This document shows positions 49,700-64,000 of a DNA stretch of 64,000 bases, one piece after another; position 1 is the stretch's first letter, and each line of letters opens with the position of its first letter. The translations under genes and the position numbers were made by a program. The DNA comes from Amphibalanus amphitrite (lineage: Eukaryota; Arthropoda; Thecostraca; Balanomorpha; Balanidae), in contig NW_024881627.1 of NCBI RefSeq assembly GCF_019059575.1, forward strand, positions 372,001-436,000, in the 5' to 3' direction. Below the pieces are notes generated by a model. The model did not search any database and had not been told where the DNA came from. It worked only from the letters and a program-made list of their open reading frames with translations.

Positions 49700-52600
49700 G
49701 GTGACCTCCTGTGTGACTGCTGACCTCTGCTGACCTCTGCTGACCTCCGCTGACCTCCGCTGGTCACCTCAGACACCCGCCGTCGGGATAGCCGTCTGCT
49801 GCCGGGACACACAGAGCGGATCAGTCGCCGAACAGAGCGACACTGAGCGGGTCAGCTACTTCTGTGGGAGAGACACTCGTGGACCGACAGCACGGGCAAT
49901 AAACGGACCGGTTCACTGGCCCCGGCGCGCGAGCGGAGCTCAGCGGGACGGAGCGGCCGGAGAGGACGCGACACCGTGGGTCAGTTACCGGTCAGTTACG
50001 GCTCGCCGGGTCACGTCGTATATAGGGCCTTGGGTCACGTTTTATGTTTAGGTGCTCACCAGTTTTATGAACCCCCACTGAGGACGTGGCTGGTCTCCAA
50101 AGTTGTCCTTAGCAGCCGTCTTCGCTCTCGCTCCCTCACTTCACTTCCCTGACGGTTCACAGCTCCGCACTATCCCTCACACTCTCGACCGTCTCCTCTC
50201 CCTGTCGCACCTCACTGTCAGTGGCTGTTCTCCCTCTGCCTCTCCCTGTCTCACTGCCGCCCGTCCACCCTCGCCCGGCCGTCAGGACCAGACCTTGGGC
50301 CGCCGCTGGAAAAACCCGCCCTTGTACGGCGCGTCGACCTGCTGCTCCCCGTACCTACCTACACCGGTCATCGGAGTAACCCGCCCCGCCGCCGCGCCGC
50401 CGCGGTAATTGGAACGCGATGACGTGTCGGCCGGACACCGTCCTGTCCAAGGCTTTGTCCTGGACAACCAGGGGGGAAGTGAGCTATTTAAGACAGCAAT
50501 TGTCCGTAATGTAAAAACCAGCTTCCGAGCACCGTACAGCACTTGTAGAGCGGTTACATCATACGTGGAATTATTGCTGCAGGCTGCAGAGAATGGGCTG
50601 CCTTATGAATATGATTTCTGACTCGCCGGCTTAACTCCCATGCTTGAGTTTTGAATGCTGGCAAGTCGACCATCCCACTTACTGACGCCCATATGGGCAA
50701 TGAGAGCGCCCTGCAAACAGCACTTTATGTAGAGCCGGAATGCTAATGGCACGCGAAGTAATTAGAGTCAGTTACTGCCCATCAGTTGTACGCAATGTTA
50801 ATGAAGTGGAAGCTCAGGAGTCAGGTGACATTGGTGCCTATACTGGTTGTAATAAATTATATGTGACCCATGGAAATGTCACGGCTGCGTTAAATAACCA
50901 ATAGAACCCGGCTGAATGCCTATAGCGATAGCGCTTCGCGCATCAGTAGCCCGTACATAAATTAACCGCGTAAATCAGCCTTGCAGTCAAAAGCAACAGT
51001 AAATAATGATATGGTTCTGGATTTTCACGTTGCAGTACTGCAGTAGCCAGCAATACGATGCGCAAGAATGCAACTATTGTTATATAAGGAAGCCCATTAG
51101 GTACTCGCAAGCTAAGCACTATTTACGATATATATGTATTTATTAGATCAAATGCTCTCTTTCCACGCAGGGTTTGTCGAATATGGAAAACGAATTCAGC
51201 AAACACTAAGCTAATGGCCTGAGCTTCATTTACAGCGTAACTGCATGGCACATATGTATTTCAGAGCAGCGTAGATGGCTAATGGTCTGAGCTTCATTTG
51301 CAGCGTAACTGCATGGCACATGTTTCGGCGCACGAATAACAGAACCGGGAAATAAACGTTCACCACGCCTCTAATTAATTTAGGTACGTGTAAGCCGGTG
51401 TTTGTTCTTCGTGATGTAATGTGGATGCGTTATAGGGACAGAACCGTACCGTAATGAGCTCCGTATTGATCCTGCGGCGTGCTCGTTAAATATGTTATAG
51501 GTATGTTTAATTTGGGTCTTGCCATTGTTACAATTTGCCATTGCGGAATTTATCGATTGTTATGCTGAGCCAGTTTTCGTCGTTTATACGTCCAGCCGTA
51601 TCATCATATAATGCGTCGTTGGTAATCATGTAAATACACCCGTACCTACCTATATACCTATAAGTACTTATCAAATGTTATCAAGTGCGACAGTTTTTAT
51701 TGCATGAAATTATATATCAAGTATAATCGAGGTCCGACAGACAAGCCTTTGTCGGCCCAGCCCGTCTGTGTGAGCTGCAGCGGCCGGGACCGAGGGTATC
51801 GGCGGCAGGCGGGACGAGCGGTCAGCACTAGCAGGGAGGCAATCAAACGAAAACGCACTCCCAAGTCATTAATGATCACGGAGAAAGTGTTTGCCGTTCC
51901 GCCGTTAACTTGCATGGCGGCCAGCGGGTCGCCGCTGGACAAACGACACGCCCGTCAGCTTATGGCACTGAATATGCAGCGAATGATGATGTGTTTGCAG
52001 TTAGGACTGACGGGGACATGCCATTTGGTCGAGCGGGCGGGCGAATGGTGACACTGACCTTACTGGAATTGACGGGTAGATCCCTCGGGCGACGTCGCTG
52101 CGGTGTTTGGTACGGTCTCCGAGTGCCTCGTGGCCGGGAGTGTCGCTAATTCTAACAGAATTAGGCTCAGTTGATTACTGTTCGCTGGCGGCACAAACAC
52201 TGCCGATGTATGTGTGTGTGCACACAATGGACCACTTAAAGCATGCACCGTACCGGGGACTGACCGTGCGTTATTAAACACTGCACTGTGTGCCGCTGCA
52301 CCAATCGGGATGTTCCGTTTACGGTCCGATTGAAGCACGATAGGCGTCAGGTCCACACACAGACTGTCCACCTCAGCCGTCACTATCTCCAGAAGTTCCA
52401 CAAGCACACAAACCCAGTCCAACGGACCCGGTCTCAGCTCAGTGTGTGGACGGCGGTTACGGTATACGACTGAGGAGGCGGCGCCCGCTGCTCGGCTCGG
52501 TTTGACGAGAGCAGGCGCGCCTCTGTCACATACAACTGTTTATAGTAGCGGCGAGTCTGGTCACCGCCACCGCCCGGCCGGCCGGCAGTCCAGCTCGTGG

Positions 52601-53280
52601 TGACGCGGAAACTCCGGTGACGTCAGAGGGTATGACGTCACTGAGGACCGGCCGGGGCAGTCCGGAGTAGTCGTTCGTTACGTCACCGCGGACAGAGACA
52701 GGTGGAGGAGAGTGGGTCATACGAAGGAGCGTCGAAGGTCGGCGGTCACAGAGGCCGTCTGACGGACCGACATCCGCGGTCCGCAGTTTCCTCCGGAAGG
52801 AGGTGGAGGATGACGTCATCAGAATGAAGGGGGATTAGACATAAGCTGCTGATGTGGGATACGTAAGCATCCTCATATAATGCATAATACATTGTACATA
52901 TTATGTATTATGTATGCGTAATATATAATACATAATATATAATTCATATTAATACATAAATATTAGTACGTAATCTGAACGTAGACATAAAAAACAGACC
53001 CTTGGCTAAACGGTTGACCTCTTAGCCGATAAGTGCGATGGGATCATTATTATTGAAAAAAAAACGTTGGTCCCTTTATAACTATCACAACTCATTGTCG
53101 TCGTAAACACAGTTTTTCACCAATATTTTGTAAACATATATTTCATATTTCCCGACAGTCTCCGTTACATATCCATTTGGCCAACGTGCTGTAAGCTCCA
53201 GTTCTGTTCTTAGAACACTGTGGCAGGGTTGTTGGCCTCTTTCTGTCCATAAGCCACCCTCGCTGGTATCATCCTCGAGC
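49700..53280. other. Spacer upstream of the protease and downstream of the GST
   Basis: No recognised gene. GC-rich stretches (about 49,880-50,020; 50,100-50,400; 52,490-52,800) are open in several frames without domains. Three TGACGTCA octamers lie at 52618, 52633 and 52811. AT-rich palindromic DNA lies at about 52,870-52,970. Confidence 0.5.
50019..50030 (-). promoter_or_regulatory. Candidate TATA box of the protease gene
   Basis: CCCTATATACG on the minus strand about 320 bp upstream of the protease ATG, in an otherwise GC-rich setting. The distance implies a long 5' UTR or a 5' UTR intron. Weak evidence. Confidence 0.3.
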
Positions 53281-56200
53281 TCACGATTTTCTGGCCAGCG
53301 CCTTCTTGAACATGACGCCGAAGGCCTCGGCTCCCGGCTGGTTGGCCTCCGCGTACCCGGGCAGCGTCGTCTTCAGCTTGTTCAGCCAGGCGCTGACGAC
53401 GGGGTAGGCAGACAGGTCCAAGATGCCAGACGCCTGCGAAACAGAGCATCGGGAAAATTAGACACAGGACACGCATCAATCACAATGTTTTTTCAAACTG
53501 GATTTTCTGGACCTCAGCCCGCGATCGCCGGGACTCGATGTGCATGACCTGACATCTATCGTCAGATCGGTGAACTATGCTTACATAGACGGCAGGCTGG
53601 AAGTGGAGACCTTCAGAGGAGCGTCCTCACGGAGCGACCCTCATCGATCGACCCTCCCCCAGCGACCCTCCTCGATCGACCCTCCACGAGCGTCCCTCGA
53701 GCGTCCCTCCCCGAGCATCCCTCACAGAGCGACCCTCCCGATCGTCCCTCACCTCCAGTGTGGACACAGTGACTCCCAGGGCGATGTCGGCCACCGTCAG
53801 ACTGCTGCCGGCCACGAACCCCCGGTCTCCGATGAAGCCCTCCAGCAACGTCAGAGCCTGCTTCGTCTTCGTCAGGGCGGCCTCATCCACCTCTTTGGCA
53901 CCTCCAAAGATGATGGGGTACTGGGGAAGGTGAGGCAGGAGGACTAGTTACTGAAAGAAGTCTGGATCCGACTTCTAGAAAAAGTTTGGGTCGGCGTAAT
54001 ACGCACACTGTACAGCGCTGGAGCGTACCTTTTCGGGTAGCCAGATATATCAATCGTTTGCTAATTAGCATACAATGATGGACATTTATAAAATCCCATC
54101 TACACCATTTTCGAACCAAGTTAAGACAAATGAAGCCCAATTTAAAACTGTTGATTTTTTAATTAAAACAATCGAAAAGTGTGTTAACCCGCGCGGGGCT
54201 GGGGTCTCCAGCCGAACGCGCGGGGCTGGGGGGGGGGGGTAAATTTTACCCCCCTGTTATCTCCCGAACTAATGGTCCGATTTGGAAAATTCAAACGCCA
54301 ATCGAAAGCTCTCATCACGAACTACTAAAAACATGTACTTAATTTAAAGTTTGAGGTCAAAGTCAAGGTCAGGTCAAGGGTACAAATTGCAAGTTTCTAC
54401 AGTATCGGCCTTGCACCGTAGTTGCCGAAGAATGGAGTCATGGACTGAGACTGATCGCCCAAAACGTGTTCTTAGGCTACCAAGACAATATTCGCTGCAT
54501 ACAATATCATTCAGAGGTCAAGGTCAAGGTCAGGTCAGGTCAGGTCAGGTCACCAAAAACAAAATATAGAAAAGGGCATGTGCGACACATGTTTTATGGG
54601 TCATTTTACTCATAGAATTCAATAGGCACACTCAATAAGTGATATGGACCACCTCTGGATGAATTTCAGGTCAAGGTCAGGTCAAGGTCAGGTCAAGTGA
54701 GGTCAAATTTTGAAGTTGGTTGTTAAGGCCTAAAAAGGTGTCTATCTGATGCAGTTTTTCACGGCGAATCGAATGGTGCTATTTTTGTTTTCGTACGAGG
54801 TCTAGAACTTTCAAAAAAGTCATTTTTCAAAAAAATTGTGTGTCGTGACGTCATAAAATTTTGAATAACTCCCACATTTTTGAACCGATTCTTGTAAAAT
54901 TTGGTATGTAGGTGCACATAGACCACTTCTCTGACATATATTCCGGTTTTTTCGATAGACTCAAAATTTTGGATTTTATAATGATTTTCCCAAAAAAGTC
55001 AGTTTTTTGAAAAAAATTTAGGCCAAAATCCAAAATTTTCAAAAAAACGAGATAGCCATTTGATAGACAAAGTAAAATTACGTATACCCCTTTTTTTACG
55101 TCTTGATTCCTTTAAAAATGAAGATGTTAGCGGCGTTTGAACTTTTGCTGTTTTTGAGGCGAAAATGGCGAACATGACGTCACTAAAACGTCAATTTCTC
55201 AAAAATTTTCCGACGGATTTCGCTCAAATTTTCAGGGAACGTGTCAAATTGATGTAAGAAAAGGTACAGAAAGTTTGGCGGCGCTGCGCGCCGCCGTTTT
55301 TGAGATATCGCAAAAATTTGCGAGGGGGGTAAAATTTACCCCCCCCCCCAGCCCCGCGCGGGTTAAAACACGTGACATTCAGCTTAAGACGACCAACACG
55401 TGATTTCGCGTGTCAGTTGTTTTAAGCTCAATGTCACGTGTTTTAACCCACTTTTCGATTGTTTTAATTCAGAAATCTCCAGTTTTAAATTGGGCTTCAT
55501 TTGTCTTAACTTGGTTCGAAAATGGTGTAGCTCTCCCAGGAAAAAAAAAAACGGTTCGATTTGGACTTCCTCAGGAGATGACATTAGTCTTCGCTGCTCA
55601 CCACACATTTTCCGAAGCTGTCGTACAGTGTGCCCATGTCGAAGTAGAGTCTCTGGTCGACCACAGCTCTCTCCTCAGGGTCGGTAGGGTACAGGGAGGT
55701 GTCCTTACCGTATTTGCTCACCAGGTACGTCATGATGGCGCGACTGAAAACAGGCGAGTCGCACATCAGAGAAAACAACAGAGACACAGCTGAACAGTTG
55801 AACACATTTGACGGAAGCCTGGTAAATTTAGATGAGTTTCCATCCGGGACCAGTGACCACCGTCAGGTTTCCTTCGTTTATGGTTATCATACAATCATCA
55901 CTTATCGTTTAGCCTCGTCATAAAACGGTTCTAGTATCCCCAGACCCCTATCCTCGCTGTTATTTGACAGTTATTACAAAATTCGGTGACAAAAGTCATC
56001 GAATAAGTCGTACATTACCTCTCCCATATGACGAACTTTCCGTCCACCAGAGTCGGGATGGTGTGCTGGGGGTTTATCTGTAACATAACACGACATCACC
56101 GTTAGTATGAAAGGTGGGTTCGGGACTGGGTGGAGTGCCGACCTGCGCAAACAAATGATAGATGCTGCCTTTATCGGACCGGCGTCCGGTCAAACACATG

Positions 56201-56764
56201 GAGCGGATCCCTCGGGCCCTTCGGGTATTCATCGCTTGGTTTGCCAGGGCACGGCGCCCACTTAAAAGTACTAGCGAACGTGAGGTTGAGTGAAAGACGT
56301 GACACTGACAGTAGTGGAGCAAACTGCATAATAAGCGCAGCGAGCACCAACCCTTGAACAGCGCACAACCGTGCATGTGTCAGGGATTGCCAAATGTTCC
56401 GGTGTCGACTTTTGTTCGTGTATCGTCCATCACCGCAGCGTGGTAGCCGGGAAGACTGGAAGTGGCTAGGAAATACATCCGCAGTCTCCCCACTGTTTCA
56501 TCGTGTCCAATTCTGATACAAGAGCTATGAATCACGGGTGTCGAATGTCGGACTGTTGGGTATATCGACTATGATAGCTCCGGGGCTACGTCAGCTCAGC
56601 TGTACCACACCGCCATCACTTACGGCGACAAAGTCTTCCTGCAGGTGTTCCCCGCCGAAGAGATCCAGCGATTTGACGTTGACGTCCAGGCCGAGCGTTT
56701 TGATGAGGAGCAGCGCCGCCCGGGCCGGCGAGCTCTTGTCCATGAAGTACAGGTCCAGACCCAT
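53281..56764 (-). CDS. Glutathione S-transferase, Delta-like class (5 coding exons)
   Basis: Cytosolic enzyme conjugating glutathione to electrophiles, used in detoxification. Coding exons: 56764-56624, 56077-56019, 55743-55602, 53920-53753, 53433-53281; phases 0, 2, 0 and 0 match and give 220 residues, the usual size. The thioredoxin-like N-terminal half has the catalytic Ser11 in SSPAR, the cis-proline motif TIPTL (Pro55) and the glutathione-binding ESR (66-68). The helical C-terminal half includes [14 protein letters not shown], the N-capping/hydrophobic-staple region, and [10 protein letters not shown]. SxPxR with Ser rather than Tyr, and the overall pattern, fit insect/crustacean Delta-Epsilon GSTs. 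An acceptor 2 bp before the ATG (exon edge 56766) shows that a 5' UTR exon lies upstream; I could not place it. Intron 3 holds nested transposons. Confidence 0.93.
53620..53752. repeat. Short tandem repeat beside the exon-4 donor of the GST
   Basis: Units built on GAGCGTCCCTC / GATCGACCCTCC repeat about ten times, immediately after the donor of GST exon 4. On the gene's strand the units resemble that donor (GTGAGGGACG), as GTGAGGGATG, GGAGGGACG and ATGAGGGTCG. Confidence 0.8.
54101..55529. mobile_element. Inverted-repeat element (mariner-like MITE?) with TA edges, host of a second insertion
   Basis: CACCATTTTCGAACCAAG at 54103 starts an inverted repeat of roughly 85 bp whose partner ends at 55527. 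TA dinucleotides sit at both edges (54101-54102, 55528-55529), as expected of Tc1/mariner-type insertion. Its unique core is small because a TTAA-flanked element has inserted in it. It lies in intron 3 of the GST gene. Confidence 0.75.
54184..55366. mobile_element. TTAA-flanked non-autonomous element A (piggyBac-like)
   Basis: The element spans 54188-55362 (1,175 bp) between TTAA and TTAA. Its left end is CCCGCGCGGGGCTGG, and its right end is the inverted CCAGCCCCGCGCGGG. CCC termini and TTAA duplications are typical of piggyBac. The left terminus is doubled (a second GCGCGGGGCTGG about 30 bp inside), then a poly-G and a TAAATTTTACC hairpin. The interior has AGGTCA/AAGGTCA runs and A/T-rich DNA without an intact transposase. 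It is related to element B at 60502. Confidence 0.82.
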
Positions 56765-56766
56765 GG

Positions 56767-58791
56767 CTGTGGAGAGAGAGAGGGAGGCGAGAGATGGGAG
56801 AGGGGGAGGGAGAGAGATGAGGGGCAAGTAAAAAACGTGAGAATAAAATGTATGCATTCAATAACATGAGAAACCTGGGGAACGGTGAAATATTTTCATG
56901 CCAAGCGGTTCAACTCATCATGACTCAGCAAAAGCACATCCCAGCCCTTGTTAGCACGCTTTAGGGTAGCAGATGACAAGCCCATCAGATAATTGGCCAT
57001 AACGCTACCCCTTTGTCTCCGTAGCCCCCTCCGCGGTATCGACCGTTGAAGGTACCCGAGTCCCACACCCCACCGCAGCTGAATCCATTCCAAGTTCAAT
57101 AACCCACAACTGGCGGCGCCCGGCCGGCCCCAAGTGATCTTCGTTTCTCCCAACAAAAACCCTAACACCGGTCCTATATAATACTGAACGAGGCCGGTGT
57201 AAATAAATTTTCAAGACCGAGGTCCTTACTGGATTTTTGAACGAGGCCGAAGGCCGAGTTCAAAAATCAGTAAGGACTGAGGTCTTGAAAATTTATCACC
57301 GGCCGAGTTTGGTATGTATTTTACTGTATGCCAACGATAAATTTATTTTCTGGACCGAAGCTCTTAGCAGACTTAGGAACGAGACCATCCCAAAATGTTG
57401 GCTTAAGTGCATTCTGGTAATGCATTTTTGACCGTGGTCAATTTGCTTACACCAGTTATTACCACACCCCTCCGGCTAATGTATTTGAATAGGCCAGGCA
57501 TACAGTAAAATAAAATACCGGCTTTATGGTCCCATACAAGAGCACTAAGAGCAGCACATACCTTCTGTTTGTTCCGCAGCTCAGTAGCTCGTCCTGCACT
57601 CGCTGGCTCTGGTCTCTCTGTGAGCTGAGCGGCTTTTCCCTGACAGCAGTACCGTTGTTTCACACCTCTACCGGCGGCGACGCCCAGCGTGACTGGCGGT
57701 CGGCGAGCCGCGGCGACTCTCCCTCCCCCTCTCCCTCTCCCTCTACCCGGCACGACCGGCTCGGCAGCGGCGGATCCAGGAGACCACCGGCAGGGGCGGA
57801 TCTAGTAGACAAGCCGGCAGTGCAGGACGGCGGGAACGGGTTGCAGGGAAGACGGCAGACGTGGCGCGGTACTCGACTGTGTTGAGTCGTGACCGGCACA
57901 TCAGAGGTGGGGAAAATGACGAACAAAAACCATCAAAGTCGGCTACATTGCAACATAGCGACGTGTGAGCAGCGAAGGTTTAAAAAATACCGGCATCACG
58001 ACACAGGCTGGTTTCCCCCGGTGTCTGTGACTCATACTCGTAGTGCTGAGCTGGTCTGACGGGCGACGGTCAGGGTCTGGTTCGAGCCGATTCAGAGCTC
58101 GGTCGGCTGCAGCCAGTTCCCAGCTGTCTGCCCGGGATTTCCCCATCAGTCGCAAAGGTCAGGACCTGCGCGACCCCACCAGAACTAAACGTCCCAGACA
58201 GGGGTTGTGCCGAGTTGGAACGCAGATCTTATTCTGCTGGTGCGCATTCGTATCAAATTTGCCGGCCCAACTTGCGAACCACGCGACGAAACCCACTTTC
58301 CAACATAAGAGCTTACGAACCGTCTTTGAATGTAATGTAAGAGCAATTTTCCCGAGAAACACACCGGTGTAATTTTGGACAGCGATGTATTAGTACACAG
58401 GGCAAGAGGACCTTACAGCAGCCAGGTAACGTCGGTGTAGATCATATGAATTGAGACCGAAGAGCACAGCTAATCGAACCCGGACACTCTAACCTTCCAG
58501 TTTGGTTCGGTCCGGTCCTATCCACAGTCCGGCCCGGCCCAGTTCGTTCCCCAAGGTCCACTCTCTTCACAGTACGGACCTTTTAGGTCCCGTCTATTCA
58601 CAGACCTTTACGGTTCGGTCCGGTCCCTCTATGGTCCTCCTTGGAGCCACCAGGTCTCCCCAGCCGGCACACATGATGACATTGAGCGCAGACACATCAC
58701 AACCCGCTCCGCTCAGCTAGCCGAGCGGGCGCACACAGATGCCGTGAAACCCACCCCGCTCCCCCTCGCACAGACAGCCCGCCCGCCGCGC
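56767..58791. other. Spacer between the GST and Mi-2 genes
   Basis: Contains the unplaced 5' UTR exon and promoter of the GST and the 3' UTR of Mi-2. A foldback element lies at 57187-57307, within a weaker outer inverted repeat (57310-57331 versus 57497-57519). No other gene seen. Confidence 0.5.
57187..57307. repeat. Foldback element upstream of the GST
   Basis: Arms of about 55 bp (GGCCGGTGTAAATAAATTTTC facing its inverted copy GAAAATTTATCACCGGCC) meet at GAGGCCGAAGGCC. Non-coding. Confidence 0.85.
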
Positions 58792-62720
<3,929 letters not shown>

Positions 62721-62735
62721 CTGGAACAGACAGCC

Positions 62736-63532
62736 GACGGTCACAGTGGCGGATCCAGGTGGGGGGGCTGCGGGGGCTGGCAGCCCCCACCCAAGGAAAA
62801 CTGGCGCCACTGCGCCGAAGGCGCAGTGGCGCCAATTTTCAATTCGCAACTCATCGGAGTGCCGCATACTAGGACTAGGATGCAAAAATCAGTCGAATAA
62901 CGTCGTTTCAGTACGCTCCGCACCGATATTTCCAATCGTGTGGTGTCACTGTACATACTGATCCTGGGCGCCTCTTGTATTCCGTCTAACATTTACCTCC
63001 CACTTGGTACATAATAACATACTCTTCTGAACTCGTGCTTATTCATGGCTGGATTTCGTGTCACAGGGCATGTAAAAAAATATCTGCTGCGGTTGGGATC
63101 TCTGTCACAAACTACCCAATACGTTTTCAGTCGCCGCTCGTCCACGTTTCTCTGGCTACCATCCACCGATGGATCATGGGAAAGAGTGGTTCCTAAAATC
63201 GTCATCGACGAGAGTCGAGAGATAGGCCTGGAAACTTCGGTGAAACTTGTTTTGTATCCAAACGTTGGTTGTTTACCTTTAAATAAAAAGGGAGGTAGGT
63301 AGAGATAATTTTAACAGACTCTGACTCCGAGCCGGTATCGGAGTCGAGGGATGCCAATGAACCGACTCCAACTCAGACTCCGATCAAAACTGCCGACTCC
63401 AACTGACGCAACCCTACGCAACTAACAAAAAAGATCCACGATGCGACTATGGCGCCCATCCGGGGCGTGGCGCCCAATTATGACCTGCAGCCCCTCCCCA
63501 GTGAAAATCCTGGATCCGCCACTGGACGGTCA
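62736..63532. mobile_element. 781-bp hAT element with perfect 8-bp TSD next to a Mi-2 splice site
   Basis: The element spans 62744-63524, with termini CAGTGGCGGATCCAGG and the inverted CCTGGATCCGCCACTG. It is flanked by exact GACGGTCA duplications (62736-62743, 63525-63532). CAGTGGCGGAT ends are typical of a hAT subgroup. Non-coding interior; it includes a perfect hairpin (TTGGCGCCACTGCGCC, GAA-type loop, inverted copy) at about 62,802-62,836 and a GACTCCGA-rich stretch. It lies in the intron just upstream of the 62720-62529 Mi-2 exon. Confidence 0.92.
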
Positions 63533-63554
63533 GTCCGTTGTGATAATGTGTTAA

Positions 63555-63977
63555 AGTTCGTTTTTTTTTTTAAGTTCGACCCTCACTGTAATCGTCTCTT
63601 TGTACACAGCACGAGAATTGCTAGCTGAATTGCTGAGAAAACTGGTTAGCGCACATTGTATTGGAGTAATGAATAATAATTGCCAAATTAATTTTAAACG
63701 CCGATAATATACCGTCATGTTAGACGCCCTGCAATCTACTGATAAGGTCAGTTATCATTCCTGGCAAGTCGTCTATCCCTGTGGTTTTGTAAGCATAAGC
63801 AAATACGAGCTGCAAGTCTGGGAAAATACATATCAGATAGAAATCATTTTGATGAATTTGATCGTCTGTGAAATCAATGTGCACCAACCAGTTTTCTCAG
63901 TAATTCAGCCAGCAATTCTCGTGCTCTGTTCAAAAAGACGTTTACAGTGAGGGTCGAACTTAGAAAAAAAACGAACT
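63555..63977. mobile_element. 423-bp MITE with ~93-bp terminal inverted repeats
   Basis: AGTTCGTTTTTTTTT...AAGTTCGACCCTCACTG at left is mirrored at right over about 93 bp (63555-63647 against 63886-63977), up to the AAAACTGGTT edge. The centre of about 235 bp is AT-rich and non-coding. The flanks are TA-containing, but I cannot fix a duplication. It lies in a Mi-2 intron at the window edge. Confidence 0.85.
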
Positions 63978-64000
63978 ATACCACGTCGGAAGGTCGCCAC

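Overview
This is a eukaryotic nuclear window, almost certainly from an arthropod and most likely a crustacean. Protein-coding exons have canonical GT-AG introns. The gene content includes an insect-type gustatory-like receptor, a pickpocket-type DEG/ENaC channel, a clip-domain serine protease and a Delta-like glutathione S-transferase, all typical of arthropods. Coding DNA is very GC-rich at third positions, while introns and spacers are crowded with microsatellites, minisatellites and small DNA transposons. A barnacle-like (thecostracan) source is my best guess from this style, but that is inference.

Layout, left to right. 1-2.1 kb: no confident gene. 2.1-3.5 kb (+): 7-TM gustatory-like receptor. 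3.5-11.8 kb: gene-free, with (CT)n, (CCGT)n and (GA)n arrays, a 636-bp inverted-repeat element and a ~42-bp minisatellite. 11.8-24.7 kb (+): a four-exon gene of unknown function with a 10.7-kb first intron that holds a 1.94-kb hAT element. 24.7-31.1 kb: spacer with a LINE 3' end broken by nested hAT-like DNA. 31.2-37.4 kb (-): four-exon Dickkopf-like (Dkk/prokineticin fold) secreted protein; a second, nearly identical hAT copy sits inverted in its first intron. 39.4-49.7 kb (-): nine-exon clip-domain trypsin-like protease, with an intronless DEG/ENaC gene (40.4-42.1 kb, +) nested antisense in its last intron. 49.7-53.3 kb: spacer. 53.3-56.8 kb (-): five-coding-exon GST. 58.8-62.7 kb (-): the last six coding exons of Mi-2/CHD4, continuing beyond the right edge.

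The exon models were built by hand. In every multi-exon model all GT-AG junctions join in matching reading phase, and the total length is a whole number of codons. The genes do not form one pathway: they are a chemoreceptor, an ion channel, an immune-type protease, a detoxification enzyme, a chromatin remodeller and a Wnt-antagonist-like ligand.

The most unusual signals are: (1) minisatellites that abut splice sites, several of which have tandemly copied the 3' splice site with the first bases of the exon; (2) a complete Dickkopf-like gene in a probable arthropod; (3) the antisense nested channel gene; (4) two related TTAA-flanked elements with a doubled left terminus, one inserted inside another inverted-repeat element; (5) a hAT insertion about 23 nt from a Mi-2 3' splice site; (6) clusters of TGACGTCA and CACGTG palindromes.
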